In this document: piece after piece, positions 1 to 7,853 of the stretch | Layout of the letters: the number at the start of each line of letters is the position of its first letter | Numbering within the stretch: the stretch's first letter is position 1 | Assembly (NCBI RefSeq): GCF_902506065.1 | Contig: NZ_LR732912.1 | Location: 3,097,388 to 3,161,387 of the forward strand | DNA from: Arthrobacter sp. 9V | GTDB taxonomy: Bacteria; Actinomycetota; Actinomycetes; Actinomycetales; Micrococcaceae | Direction: 5' to 3' | DNA length: 64,000 bases | Notes under the pieces: model-generated | What the model saw: the letters and a program-made list of their open reading frames with translations, nothing else | The model's database searches: none | What the model was told of the DNA's origin: nothing | Translations under genes and position numbers: made by a program

Positions 1-410
1 ACCCCACATCGACCCCCACCAAACACCACGCCGCAACCACCACCACACACCCCAACGAACATAAACACGCACAAATGCGGCGCAGGATGAAGCTGGGACG
101 CTTCTCGCCGCGTGGTGATGTGCTGCGCCCAGGTGCACAGCCGGGCAATGACCCAGTGAGATCCTCGGCGACGCCCTGGTGCAGTGCCGGCGTTTCCCCA
201 TTTGCGTACTCGGCGACGCCCTGGTAGAGGTTGCCGCGCGCTGAGCCCTTTGGGTCGTTCGTATCTTCCTAGGACTCTCAGGGCCAGCTTCAGAGGCTGT
301 TTTCTGCCGGCGCGCCACCTAGGCTGAACTTCGAAGCCTTGCCGAGTCAACGGGAAGTGGAGTCAACAAGGCAACGCTGTCAGGGACCAGCCACTATCGA
401 GGAGCACACC
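1..410. other. Gene-free left edge with a 17-base direct repeat
   Basis: No gene can be called in the first 410 bases. The first 80 or so are C/A-rich low-complexity sequence. The unit CTCGGCGACGCCCTGGT occurs at 164-180 and again at 209-225, exactly 45 bases apart. On the minus strand both copies read in the same frame as LYQGVAE and LHQGVAE, so this could be a worn fragment of a coding sequence, but no intact reading frame or family is recognisable. Confidence 0.4.
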
Positions 411-1283
411 ATGAGGATTGCCGTCACGGGCGGAAGCGGAAAACTGGGCAGGAGTGTAGTCCGGCGGCTCACGCAGGATGGCCACAATGTGCTCAACATG
501 GACCGCGTCGGCGCTCGGGGTAAGGGCTACGTCAACGTTGACCTCCGCAACTACGGTCAGGTTCTGGACGTCATTCTAGGCTTGGATGACCAGCACCATG
601 GCTTGGACGCAATCGTTCACCTGGCCGCCATCCCTGCCCCGGGCCTTGCCCCCGACGCCGCGATCTTCGAGAACAACATGGTGTCCACGTACAACGTGTT
701 CCAAGCGGCGCGAAGGGCCGGCATCAAAAAGGTGGTCTATGCATCCAGCGAGACCGTCCTGGGTCTCCCCTTCGAGATCGACCCTCCCTACATTCCTGTG
801 GATGAGGAGTACGTAGCCCGCCCGGAAAGCACTTATTCGCTGGTCAAGCACCTTGAGGAGCAGATGGCCATCCAGCTCACGCGATGGGACCCCGAACTGA
901 GTATCACGGCCTTGCGCTTTTCCAACGTCATGGATCCCGAGGACTACGATGCTTTCCCGTCCTTCGACTCTGATCCAACCCTCCGGAAATGGAACCTTTG
1001 GGGCTACATTGATGCCCGGGACGGTGCGTTGGCGGTCGTCAGGGCTTTGGAACATGGCGAACCTGGGTTCGAGGCCTTCATCATCGCTGCGGCGGATACC
1101 GTGATGAGCCGGAGCAGCGCCGGGTTGGCTGCGGAAGTCTTCCCCGGCGTCGAGGTCCTTAAAGAACTGGGCGAGCACGAAACCATGCTGTCCATTGACA
1201 AGGCGCGCAGGCTTCTGGGATTTGAGCCCGAGCACAGCTGGCGCACTGTCCACTCAAACCGCACCACGCCTACAGAAGACTGA
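411..1283 (+). CDS. NAD(P)-dependent epimerase/dehydratase (extended SDR)
   Basis: A 290-residue extended short-chain dehydrogenase acting on a nucleotide sugar or related carbonyl substrate that cannot be named. The glycine-rich NAD motif VTGGSGKLG is at residues 4-12. An ASSETV serine region and the catalytic YSLVK (Tyr-x-x-x-Lys) follow in the middle of the protein. The ATG at 411 is chosen because GAGGAG lies at 399-404 and the Rossmann strand begins at once; an upstream in-frame start at 339 would add 24 residues unlike the family. It is monocistronic and converges on the 2-oxoacid dehydrogenase operon. Confidence 0.85.
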   Translation: MRIAVTGGSGKLGRSVVRRLTQDGHNVLNMDRVGARGKGYVNVDLRNYGQVLDVILGLDDQHHGLDAIVHLAAIPAPGLAPDAAIFENNMVSTYNVFQAARRAGIKKVVYASSETVLGLPFEIDPPYIPVDEEYVARPESTYSLVKHLEEQMAIQLTRWDPELSITALRFSNVMDPEDYDAFPSFDSDPTLRKWNLWGYIDARDGALAVVRALEHGEPGFEAFIIAAADTVMSRSSAGLAAEVFPGVEVLKELGEHETMLSIDKARRLLGFEPEHSWRTVHSNRTTPTED

Positions 1284-1384
1284 CGCCGGCTGACGCTGCC
1301 GGCTAACGCGCGACGGCCCACCCCTTAGCTGCAGTTTCCTGCAAGCACTCGTAAAGGGATGGGCCGGCGCAGCTTTGGTTACGG

Positions 1385-2815
1385 CTAGATCATAGTCATC
1401 ACCATGGCGGGGTCGGCAAGGATGGCGCCGAGGTCGGCAAGGAACCGGGATCCCTGTTCCCCATCCACCAAGCGGTGGTCGAAGGACAGGCTGAGGGACA
1501 TGACCTGCCGGACAGCGAGTTGGTCGTTCACCACCCATGGCGCCTTCCGCACGGCACCCAAAGCCACAATGGCAGCCTCGCCCGGGTTCAGGATGGGAGT
1601 CCCGGCGTCGATTCCAAAGACGCCGATGTTGGTGATGGAGATGGTGCCTCCGGACAAGTCCGACGGCGACGTCTTGCCTGCACGCGCCGTGTCCGTGAGT
1701 TCGGTCAGCGCCGTGGAAAGCTCGCGCAGGGTCAGCCGGTCCGCGTCCTTGACGTTCGGGACCGTCAGGCCTCGGGGCGTAGCGGCCGCGATGCCCAGAT
1801 TCACGTAGTTGAACTGGACAATTTCCTGGCTCGCCTCATCCCACCGGGAGTTCAGAGACGGGTTGTTGCGGAGCGCCACCAAAACCGCCTTGGCCGCAAT
1901 GGTCAGCGGTGTCAGCTTGTAGCCTTCGAACGCCTTGTTCCCCTTGAGCCTTGCCAGCAGATCCATGGTTGCCGTGACATCCACGGTGAGGAACTCGGTG
2001 ACGTGGGGCGCAGTAAAGGCGCTCTGCACCATGGCTGCGGCCGTGAACTTGCGGACACCCTTGATGGGGGTCCGGGTTTCCCGCTCACCTGGGGCAACAG
2101 AAACCGGAGTCTCGGAAGGAGCTTCTGTTGCACCGGAAAAGTTCTGGACGTCCTCCCGGGTGATGAGCCCGCCCGGTCCGGTGCCGGGGACCAGTTCCAG
2201 ATTGATTCCCAGGTCGCGGGCGAGCTTACGCACAGGCGGGGTCGAGCGAGGTCGTTCAGAGAAGTCACCCTCTGCCTGAGGTGGCGCTGCCGGCCCCGTC
2301 TTGGCCGGAGCCTCGAGCGTGAGGGACTCTACGTCCAGGACCTGACCCCGGGCACGCCGTGTTGGGCGTCCGGAATGCTCGACGACGGCCCCGTACCCCA
2401 CCAGGTTCGGCTCACGTTTCGCGGGGGCACCCACTGCTTCAGAACCTCCCGTGACCGGAGAACCATGTGTAGATGTTTCGACGGCGGAACGGTCACCAGC
2501 AGACCCGTTGCCGGCTGACCGGCTGCCCCCGTCAGGTGCGGCACCCCCGTTGGCGGACCCGGCGTCGTCAACCTCAAACGAAACGATGGGCTTCCCAACT
2601 TCAACCACTGTGCCGGGCTGCTCATGCAGCTCAGCTACCACCCCTGCAAAGGGAGAAGGCAGCTCGACCACGGCCTTGGCGGTCTCAACCTCGGCGATAA
2701 CCTGATTCAGCGTGACGGTGTCCCCTACCGATACCTTCCAACTCAGGATTTCCGATTCGGTCAGGCCCTCGCCGAGGTCCGGCAGCCTGAATTCCTTGAT
2801 CATGGTGGCGGTCAT
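1385..2815 (-). CDS. bkdC: Branched-chain 2-oxoacid dehydrogenase E2 (dihydrolipoamide acyltransferase)
   Basis: Core E2 subunit that transfers the acyl group from lipoamide to CoA. The 476 residues show an N-terminal lipoyl domain (LPDLGEG, lipoylated Lys47 in EVETAKAV), a long Pro/Ala/Gly/Ser linker, a peripheral-subunit binding domain (VRKLARDLGINLELV), and a CoA acyltransferase domain ending in the catalytic SFDHRLVDG. It is the last gene of the E1 alpha-E1 beta-E2 operon, with its ATG overlapping the E1 beta stop as ATGA. No E3 gene follows, so dihydrolipoamide dehydrogenase must be encoded elsewhere. A pyruvate-specific complex cannot be excluded, but the two-subunit E1 and nearby Lrp-type regulator favour branched-chain oxoacids. 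Confidence 0.9.
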   Translation of the reverse strand: MTATMIKEFRLPDLGEGLTESEILSWKVSVGDTVTLNQVIAEVETAKAVVELPSPFAGVVAELHEQPGTVVEVGKPIVSFEVDDAGSANGGAAPDGGSRSAGNGSAGDRSAVETSTHGSPVTGGSEAVGAPAKREPNLVGYGAVVEHSGRPTRRARGQVLDVESLTLEAPAKTGPAAPPQAEGDFSERPRSTPPVRKLARDLGINLELVPGTGPGGLITREDVQNFSGATEAPSETPVSVAPGERETRTPIKGVRKFTAAAMVQSAFTAPHVTEFLTVDVTATMDLLARLKGNKAFEGYKLTPLTIAAKAVLVALRNNPSLNSRWDEASQEIVQFNYVNLGIAAATPRGLTVPNVKDADRLTLRELSTALTELTDTARAGKTSPSDLSGGTISITNIGVFGIDAGTPILNPGEAAIVALGAVRKAPWVVNDQLAVRQVMSLSLSFDHRLVDGEQGSRFLADLGAILADPAMVMTMI

Positions 2816-3822
2816 CCTTCCAGTCCACTCAACGAGTTGCGCCGGCCCAAGGCGCGGTCCACGCCGTCGAGAATCCTGTCCAGATCCGGCAGGTGGTGCA
2901 TTTCGAGCTTCGAGTACGGATACGGAACATCGAAACCGGTAATGCGGACCGGGGCAGCCTCCAGATAGTGGAAGCAGCGCTCTGTGATGCTGGCGGCGAT
3001 CTCGGCGCCGAGGCCGCCGGACTGGCCGGCCTCGTGGGTGATCACCAGGCGTCCGGTCTTCCGGACGGAAGCTTCCACCACGGGGTAGTCCACGGGCGCC
3101 AGCGAGCGGAGGTCGATGACTTCCACTGAAATGCCTTCGTCGGCTGCGGCCATTGCGGCATCCTTGGCAGTTTTCACGAGCGGACCGTAGGCGACCAAAG
3201 TGACATCAGAACCGGCGCTGACCACGGCAGCTTTGTCCAAGGGAAGGGCTCTGGAGAGGTCGAGGGTCTCATCCACATCACCTTTGTCGTGATAACGACG
3301 CTTGGGCTCAAAGTAGAGGACGGGATCATCCGAAGCGATGGCCTGCTGGATCATGGTGTAGGCATCCTGCGGGTTGGAAACAGCTACGACCCGGAGCCCC
3401 GAAGTGTGCGTGAAATATGCCTCGGGTGATTCGGAGTGATGCTCCGGGGATCCGATGCCGCCGCCGAATGGAACACGGATGGTGATGGGCATCTTCACCC
3501 TCCCCTGCGTCCTGTAGTGCATTTTGGCAACCTGGCTGACAATTTGGTCGAACGCCGGGTAGATGAAGCCATCGAACTGGATCTCGCAGACCGGCCGATA
3601 CCCGCGGTAGGCCAAACCGACTGCGGTGCCGATGATGCCGGACTCAGCCAGCGGCGAATCGATCACCCTGTGGTTGCCGAAGTCTTTCTGAAGACCGTCC
3701 GTGACGCGGAAGACGCCGCCTAGCGAGCCAATATCTTCTCCCATGAGGACCACTTTGGGGTCATTTTCCAGGGACTTCCGGAGGCCGGCGTTGATGGCCC
3801 GGGCAAAAGTGAGCTTGGACAT
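2812..3822 (-). CDS. bkdB: Branched-chain 2-oxoacid dehydrogenase E1 beta
   Basis: Beta subunit of the thiamine-diphosphate E1 component, 336 residues, the usual length. The conserved start MGEDIGSLGGVFRVTDGL, the active-site stretch DSPLAESGIIG and the transketolase-type pyrimidine-binding region with FDGFIYPAFDQ are visible. A C-terminal transketolase domain carries VITHEAGQSGG. Its start overlaps the E1 alpha stop (TGATG) and its stop overlaps the E2 start (ATGA), so the three subunits are translationally coupled, as expected for a stoichiometric complex. Confidence 0.92.
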   Translation of the reverse strand: MSKLTFARAINAGLRKSLENDPKVVLMGEDIGSLGGVFRVTDGLQKDFGNHRVIDSPLAESGIIGTAVGLAYRGYRPVCEIQFDGFIYPAFDQIVSQVAKMHYRTQGRVKMPITIRVPFGGGIGSPEHHSESPEAYFTHTSGLRVVAVSNPQDAYTMIQQAIASDDPVLYFEPKRRYHDKGDVDETLDLSRALPLDKAAVVSAGSDVTLVAYGPLVKTAKDAAMAAADEGISVEVIDLRSLAPVDYPVVEASVRKTGRLVITHEAGQSGGLGAEIAASITERCFHYLEAAPVRITGFDVPYPYSKLEMHHLPDLDRILDGVDRALGRRNSLSGLEG

Positions 3823-5003
3823 CAGAGTGCACCTTCCTGGACCGGCTGGTTGAAGCTGTTCAAATAGCGCGAGTAGTGGTCCTTCTGGCGGTCAATCCAG
3901 GAGTTGGGGGTGCTGTACACGTGGTTGAAAACGTCAAGAGGCTGCGGATCCGGCATATCGATGCAGCTGGCGCGAAGTTCGGCTGCCACAGCATCAGCTT
4001 TGGACTTCACCCGTGCTTCCACGTCCTCAGTCAGCAGGCCCTTGGCTTCGAGCAATTTGCGCAGCCTCAGAATCGGGTCCTTGGCCGCCCAGTCCTCCAA
4101 TTCGATGGGGTCCCGGTAGCGGGTAGGGTCATCGGCAGTAGTGTGCGGGCCCATCCGGTAGGTAACGGCCTCAATGAAGGTGGGTCCGCCACCCTTGCGG
4201 GCGCGGTCCAAAGCCACGCGGGTTGCAGCCATGACAGCCAGGACGTCATTGCCATCCACCCGCATGCTGGGGATACCGAATCCGGTGGGCCTGTCGGCCA
4301 ACTGAACGTGGGACTGTACCCGGACAGGCTCGGAAATTGCCCAATGGTTGTTCTGGCAGAAGAACACTACGGGAGCCTGGTAGCTTGCGGCGAAGACCAT
4401 GGCCTCGTTGACGTCACCTTCACTCGTCGCGCCATCGCCAAAGTAGGCAAGGACTGCGGTATTGGCACCATCGAGTTGGACACCCATGGCGTAACCGGTG
4501 GCGTGGAGGCTCTGGGAACCAATAATGATCTGGGGCGTCGCAAGATTGATGCGTAAAGGATCCCAGCCATAGGAAGCATTGCCGCGCCACACCCGGGCGA
4601 TCTCGGAGAGATGGGCGCCGCGCACATAAGCCACTCCGCTTTCGCGGTAGCTCGGGAAGACGAAGTCATCATCCCGGAGGGAGCGGCTTGAGCCGATCTG
4701 TGCCGCCTCCTGGCCCAGCAACGGGGGCCACAACGCGAGCTCTCCCTGACGCTGGAGAGCCGTCGCCTCCGCATCGATACGGCGAATGACTGTCATGTCC
4801 TCATACAAGGAGCACAAGTGCTCATCGCCGATGTCCTTGACCCAGATATCGAATTCGGGATGACTGATACGTTCGCCTTCCGGCGACACCAACTGGAGCA
4901 GATCTCCGCCAGTCCTCAAGGGAATTTGTGCACTATGTCCAGGGCCCGGAGTGTGCTTGTGCACTCCCTTGCCCGCCTGATCCGTCAACACAGGTGATCG
5001 CAA
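3822..5003 (-). CDS. bkdA: Branched-chain 2-oxoacid dehydrogenase E1 alpha
   Basis: Alpha subunit of E1, which decarboxylates the 2-oxoacid on thiamine diphosphate. It has the TPP motif beginning YFGDGATSEGD and ending FFCQNNHWAIS, and ends with SRYLNSFN-like residues typical of the family. The start is uncertain: the longest frame begins with TTG at 5003, and an in-frame GTG at 4991 is equally plausible with GGAAGG just upstream, so the protein is 389-393 residues. It is the first gene of the operon; the 183-base upstream region is shared with the divergent Lrp/AsnC regulator and holds a CRP-type palindrome. Confidence 0.9.
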   Translation of the reverse strand: MRSPVLTDQAGKGVHKHTPGPGHSAQIPLRTGGDLLQLVSPEGERISHPEFDIWVKDIGDEHLCSLYEDMTVIRRIDAEATALQRQGELALWPPLLGQEAAQIGSSRSLRDDDFVFPSYRESGVAYVRGAHLSEIARVWRGNASYGWDPLRINLATPQIIIGSQSLHATGYAMGVQLDGANTAVLAYFGDGATSEGDVNEAMVFAASYQAPVVFFCQNNHWAISEPVRVQSHVQLADRPTGFGIPSMRVDGNDVLAVMAATRVALDRARKGGGPTFIEAVTYRMGPHTTADDPTRYRDPIELEDWAAKDPILRLRKLLEAKGLLTEDVEARVKSKADAVAAELRASCIDMPDPQPLDVFNHVYSTPNSWIDRQKDHYSRYLNSFNQPVQEGAL

Positions 5004-5085
5004 CCTTCCGGCTCGTTTTCGTCGGCGCTGGCTGGACTTGTGATCCTGCCGCAGACCGGCCCTCCGGCACCTTCGCCGGAGTTAA

Positions 5086-5103
5086 TTGTGACCCTACTCA
5101 CAA
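5086..5103. promoter_or_regulatory. CRP/GlxR-type palindrome in the divergent bkd-lrp promoter
   Basis: TTGTGA at 5086-5091 and TCACAA at 5098-5103 form a perfect inverted repeat with a 6-base spacer, which is the TGTGA-N6-TCACA form of cAMP-receptor-type sites. A further TTGTGA half-site lies at 5038-5043. An Lrp/AsnC site is the alternative reading. Confidence 0.5.
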
Positions 5104-5172
5104 GTGACAGGGGGTACAACCACCACTCCGCAATTTGATCATTTTGCCCTGTTTCACCGTTCCCGACCGTGC

Positions 5173-5178
5173 TAATCT
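5173..5178 (+). promoter_or_regulatory. -10 box for a probable leaderless transcript of the Lrp regulator
   Basis: TAATCT ends 8 bases before the ATG at 5187 and no Shine-Dalgarno sequence is present, which fits transcription starting at or just before the start codon. No clear -35 box is seen. Confidence 0.45.
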
Positions 5179-5186
5179 TGCGCATT

Positions 5187-5657
5187 ATGCAACCCTTGGA
5201 TGGCACTGATACCCGGCTCCTATCGGCCATGGCCAAAGATCCTCGAGGGACTGTTGTGGCCCTGGCTCAGAAGCTCGGCCTGTCCAGGAATACCGTCCAG
5301 GCCCGCATGGCCCAGCTCGAGAAGAAACACGCGTTCCTCTCCTTCGAGCGGCGCATCAATCCCGCAGCGCTGGGGTACCCGCTCACCGCCTTCATCACCG
5401 TCCATGTGCAGCAACAAAAATTGGCCTCACTCTCCGAAGACCTCGCCGACATTCCGGAGATCCTTGAAGGGTTCGGCCTGACCGGCTCGGCGGATCTGCT
5501 TCTGCGCGTGGTCGCCTTGGACGCAGAGGACCTCTATCGCATCAACGGAAAGATCCTCGGTTGCGATGGGGTGGAGCGAACGGATACGGCGTTGGCAATG
5601 CGGGAGATGATCCCTTACCGGGTTCAGCCGCTGTTGGGAAGACGCTCCGGAGAGTAG
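5187..5657 (+). CDS. Lrp/AsnC-family transcriptional regulator
   Basis: A 156-residue DNA-binding regulator. The N-terminal helix-turn-helix covers about residues 18-45 (LAQKLGLSRNTVQARM), followed by the Lrp ligand-binding (RAM) domain, with family features such as FITVHVQQQ and GSADLLLRVVA. The ATG at 5187 is preferred over an upstream in-frame start at 5169 because MQPLDGTD begins directly at the usual family N terminus. It is divergent from the 2-oxoacid dehydrogenase operon, the arrangement of BkdR-type activators, so amino-acid-responsive control of that operon is likely but inferred from position. Confidence 0.88.
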   Translation: MQPLDGTDTRLLSAMAKDPRGTVVALAQKLGLSRNTVQARMAQLEKKHAFLSFERRINPAALGYPLTAFITVHVQQQKLASLSEDLADIPEILEGFGLTGSADLLLRVVALDAEDLYRINGKILGCDGVERTDTALAMREMIPYRVQPLLGRRSGE

Positions 5658-5805
5658 AAACGGCTGTTCACCTGCAGTAATGGGCGTTGCAGTAATTGAC
5701 CGCCGAACCTGCATAGGATTTGATGCAAGTGGACGCATCGGGGGCCGGCCAGAGGACCCCGGCCATGTGGTGGCGCTGCCGAAGGCTACCGAAAGGGGCA
5801 CTACC

Positions 5806-6579
5806 GTGAGCAACCCGCAACAACCCAACCAGCCCGAACCGAACCATCAAGGCCAGAACCCGCCACCGGTTCCGCCAGGCCCCGGGTACCCGCCGCAGAC
5901 CGGCGCCCCGTATTCGCCGCAGCCGGGCCCTGGCTACCAGCCGCAGACCGGACCGGGCTACCCACCTCAGACTGGCGCGTCCCCGCAGTGGCAACAGCCG
6001 CCGTCGTCGGATTCTCCCCAAGGCAACCCCCAATACGCGGGAGCAGGCCCGGGCCCTTACGCCCAAAACCCGTACCCGCAGGGGCAGAACGCATACGCCC
6101 AAGGTCAGCATCAGCCCGGCCAGTACCCGGGCTCTTACGGTCAGCAGCCACCGAAAAAGAACCGGAAACTGCTGTGGATCATCCTGAGCGTTGTGGCGGG
6201 CGTGATCGTGCTGGCAGTGGTAGGTGTGTTGCTGCTCGTCAACCTGGTGGGGAACGCGACATCCAAAGCGAGGTCCTTGGCGGACGAATTCACCAATCTG
6301 GTGGTATCCGGCCAGACAGAACAGGCATATGAGAACTACTTGAGCCAGCCGCTTAAAGACGAACTGGACAAGCAGTCGTTCGTGGACGGCATTGCCAGCC
6401 TTAACCTGGACAGCTCGTGCAAGCCCAACTACAACTCCGTCAACGTGAACTCGGACAACGGAAACAACAAAGCCAGCCTCGGCGGAACCTTGCAATGCGA
6501 TGGCAAGACGATAGATCTTCAGTACATCTTCGAAGGCACTGACGATCTCAAAATGAGCAGCATCCGCCTCCGCCCCTGA
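5806..6579 (+). CDS. Proline-rich single-pass membrane protein, DUF4878-like C-terminal domain
   Basis: Unknown function. From the GTG at 5806 (GAAAGGGG just upstream) the protein has 257 residues. About 110 Pro/Gly/Gln/Tyr-rich residues carry PGYPPQTG-type repeats and face the cytoplasm. A Lys/Arg stop signal (KKNRK) and one transmembrane segment (LLWIILSVVAGVIVLAVVGV) follow, then a roughly 105-residue extracytoplasmic domain with two cysteines that could pair. The outer domain resembles the small NTF2-like folds (DUF4878) common in actinobacterial lipoproteins. A longer frame from 5680 exists, but its first 42 residues look unlike protein. Confidence 0.75.
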   Translation: MSNPQQPNQPEPNHQGQNPPPVPPGPGYPPQTGAPYSPQPGPGYQPQTGPGYPPQTGASPQWQQPPSSDSPQGNPQYAGAGPGPYAQNPYPQGQNAYAQGQHQPGQYPGSYGQQPPKKNRKLLWIILSVVAGVIVLAVVGVLLLVNLVGNATSKARSLADEFTNLVVSGQTEQAYENYLSQPLKDELDKQSFVDGIASLNLDSSCKPNYNSVNVNSDNGNNKASLGGTLQCDGKTIDLQYIFEGTDDLKMSSIRLRP

Positions 6580-6644
6580 CCGTCCCGGAATTATTCCGGT
6601 CCACCACCCATCCACCTGCGCATATGGTCCGAATTACTGCTTGA

Positions 6645-6687
6645 GAGCCCCAGCCGGGGCTCAACAGGACGGCCGGGTTTTCCGGCC
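6645..6687 (+). terminator. Two back-to-back hairpins before the DUF4383 gene
   Basis: GAGCCCC-AGCC-GGGGCTC (6645-6662) is followed by GGCCGG-GTTTT-CCGGCC (6671-6687). They lie between the proline-rich gene and the next start codon. There is no T-run, so they may act as a weak terminator or as a leader structure. Confidence 0.4.
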
Positions 6688-6707
6688 ATCACCGGAAGGT
6701 TCGGACC

Positions 6708-7115
6708 ATGCGTACTTCGCCCAATCGCCTGATCGCCACCATCTTCGGAGCCGTCTACCTCTTGGTAGGCGTGCTCGGATTCTTTGTCACCTCGGGAATT
6801 GGCTTCTTCTCCACCGAGGGCGCCAACTTGATCATCTTCGCCGTGAATCCGCTTCACAACATCATCCACTTGGCCATTGGCGCTGCACTGCTCTACGCCG
6901 GCATGAACAGCGTCACGCTGTCCAAGGGCGTCAACACCACTGTGGGTGGCGTCTACCTTCTGGTGGGCATCCTCGGACTCTTCCTGGTGGGTTCCTCGCT
7001 GAACATCATCGCCCTTAACGGTGCGGACAACGTCCTTCACCTTGCCAGTGCCGTGGTCCTGCTGGGCGTCGCACTGTCCCAGGACAAGGCCGCCGTAGCT
7101 TCCGCACACGCCTGA
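6708..7115 (+). CDS. DUF4383 membrane protein
   Basis: A 135-residue protein of four predicted membrane helices matching the DUF4383 family: N-terminal NRLIATIFGAVYLLVGVLG, a conserved NPLHNIIHLAIG loop-helix, a repeat-like second half with GGVYLLVGILGLF, and NGADNVLHLASA. The two NxxHxxxH/L stretches suggest internal duplication. The role is unknown. AAGG before the ATG at 6708 serves as ribosome site. The next membrane protein follows after a 56-base gap and may be co-transcribed. Confidence 0.85.
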   Translation: MRTSPNRLIATIFGAVYLLVGVLGFFVTSGIGFFSTEGANLIIFAVNPLHNIIHLAIGAALLYAGMNSVTLSKGVNTTVGGVYLLVGILGLFLVGSSLNIIALNGADNVLHLASAVVLLGVALSQDKAAVASAHA

Positions 7116-7154
7116 TCAGTCCCTGAAAAGCATCTGATCACCGGCTGAAAAGCA
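7112..7154. repeat. Direct repeat with 22-base period between two membrane-protein genes
   Basis: CTGATCA occurs at 7112-7118 and 7134-7140, and CTGAAAAGCA at 7123-7132 and 7145-7154, all at a 22-base pitch. The unit begins inside the stop codon region of the DUF4383 gene. It is either a small tandem duplication or a repeated binding site. Confidence 0.55.
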
Positions 7155-7171
7155 AGAGGACGGTAAGAGCC

Positions 7172-7777
7172 ATGGAACGGAAGAACCACCCCACGCTCAG
7201 CGCAGCTACCCTGCTGTTCGTGTACTTCGCAGCAATGTCCGCCGGGATGGTGGAGCTTTCCCTTGCAGCCGGTTATCTCACCGGCACTGTTGGCTTAACA
7301 CCCGGCATCCTGGTTGCCGGGGTGGCAACCCTCGCTGGCGGCCTTGCGTTCTTGGCATGGTCGCTGTGGGGGCTGCACCGCAACAGCTTGGTGATGGTCC
7401 GTCTTGCCGTTCCTGTCCTCGCCCTCACGGCCGCTGCACACCTTGCCGTTACGGTGGCCGGGGTCAGTACCCAGCGCTCACTGAACGTGAGCCACTTTGC
7501 CGCCCTCGGCCTGACGCTCATGGCACTTGCCGGGGCCGGTTGGTTGAGGCGGCAGCACAAGACCAACGACGGCGGCGCCCACGGCCAGCCAAGGACCGGG
7601 CGGCTTCTGGCAGCCGCGTTCGGAGCCGCCGTCGTTGTCGCATCAGTGGCAACCCCGGGCCTTGCTGCCTCGATGGCGGGCCAGCACGCCGTCCCTCATG
7701 GAGAGCATGGCCAGGCACCCCACAAAGAAAACGGCCAGGGCTCCAATCCCGCCCTGGACCCGGGTCACCACCACTAG
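7172..7777 (+). CDS. Membrane protein with histidine-rich C-terminal tail
   Basis: Function unknown; 201 residues. About four hydrophobic segments (roughly residues 12-34, 44-66, 76-96 and 104-123) are followed by a polar linker, a fifth hydrophobic stretch (about 144-166) and a tail rich in His, Gly and Asn ending HHH. The tail could bind metal, which is inference only. It lies directly downstream of the DUF4383 gene in the same direction. The ATG at 7172 has GAGGACGG upstream. Confidence 0.6.
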   Translation: MERKNHPTLSAATLLFVYFAAMSAGMVELSLAAGYLTGTVGLTPGILVAGVATLAGGLAFLAWSLWGLHRNSLVMVRLAVPVLALTAAAHLAVTVAGVSTQRSLNVSHFAALGLTLMALAGAGWLRRQHKTNDGGAHGQPRTGRLLAAAFGAAVVVASVATPGLAASMAGQHAVPHGEHGQAPHKENGQGSNPALDPGHHH

Positions 7778-7853
7778 CTGGCGGTGACCGGACGGGCGCA
7801 TCATCGACAATGCCCACTGTTGATGGTGCGCCTTGTTCGTGGATCATGGAGCC

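Noticed and set aside
576..1253. Long open frame antisense to the epimerase
   Set aside because: It mirrors a real gene with intact motifs; high-GC DNA yields such shadow frames. The same applies to antisense frames over E2, dusB, dgt, GNAT and others.
1285..1303. GCCGGC-N7-GCCGGC after the epimerase as a terminator
   Set aside because: The arms are self-complementary hexamers in GC-rich DNA with no T-run; too weak to call.
5668..6615. 315-codon frame opposite the proline-rich gene
   Set aside because: Arg/Val-rich repeat product caused by the reverse complement of the Pro/Gly repeats; no ribosome site and no family.
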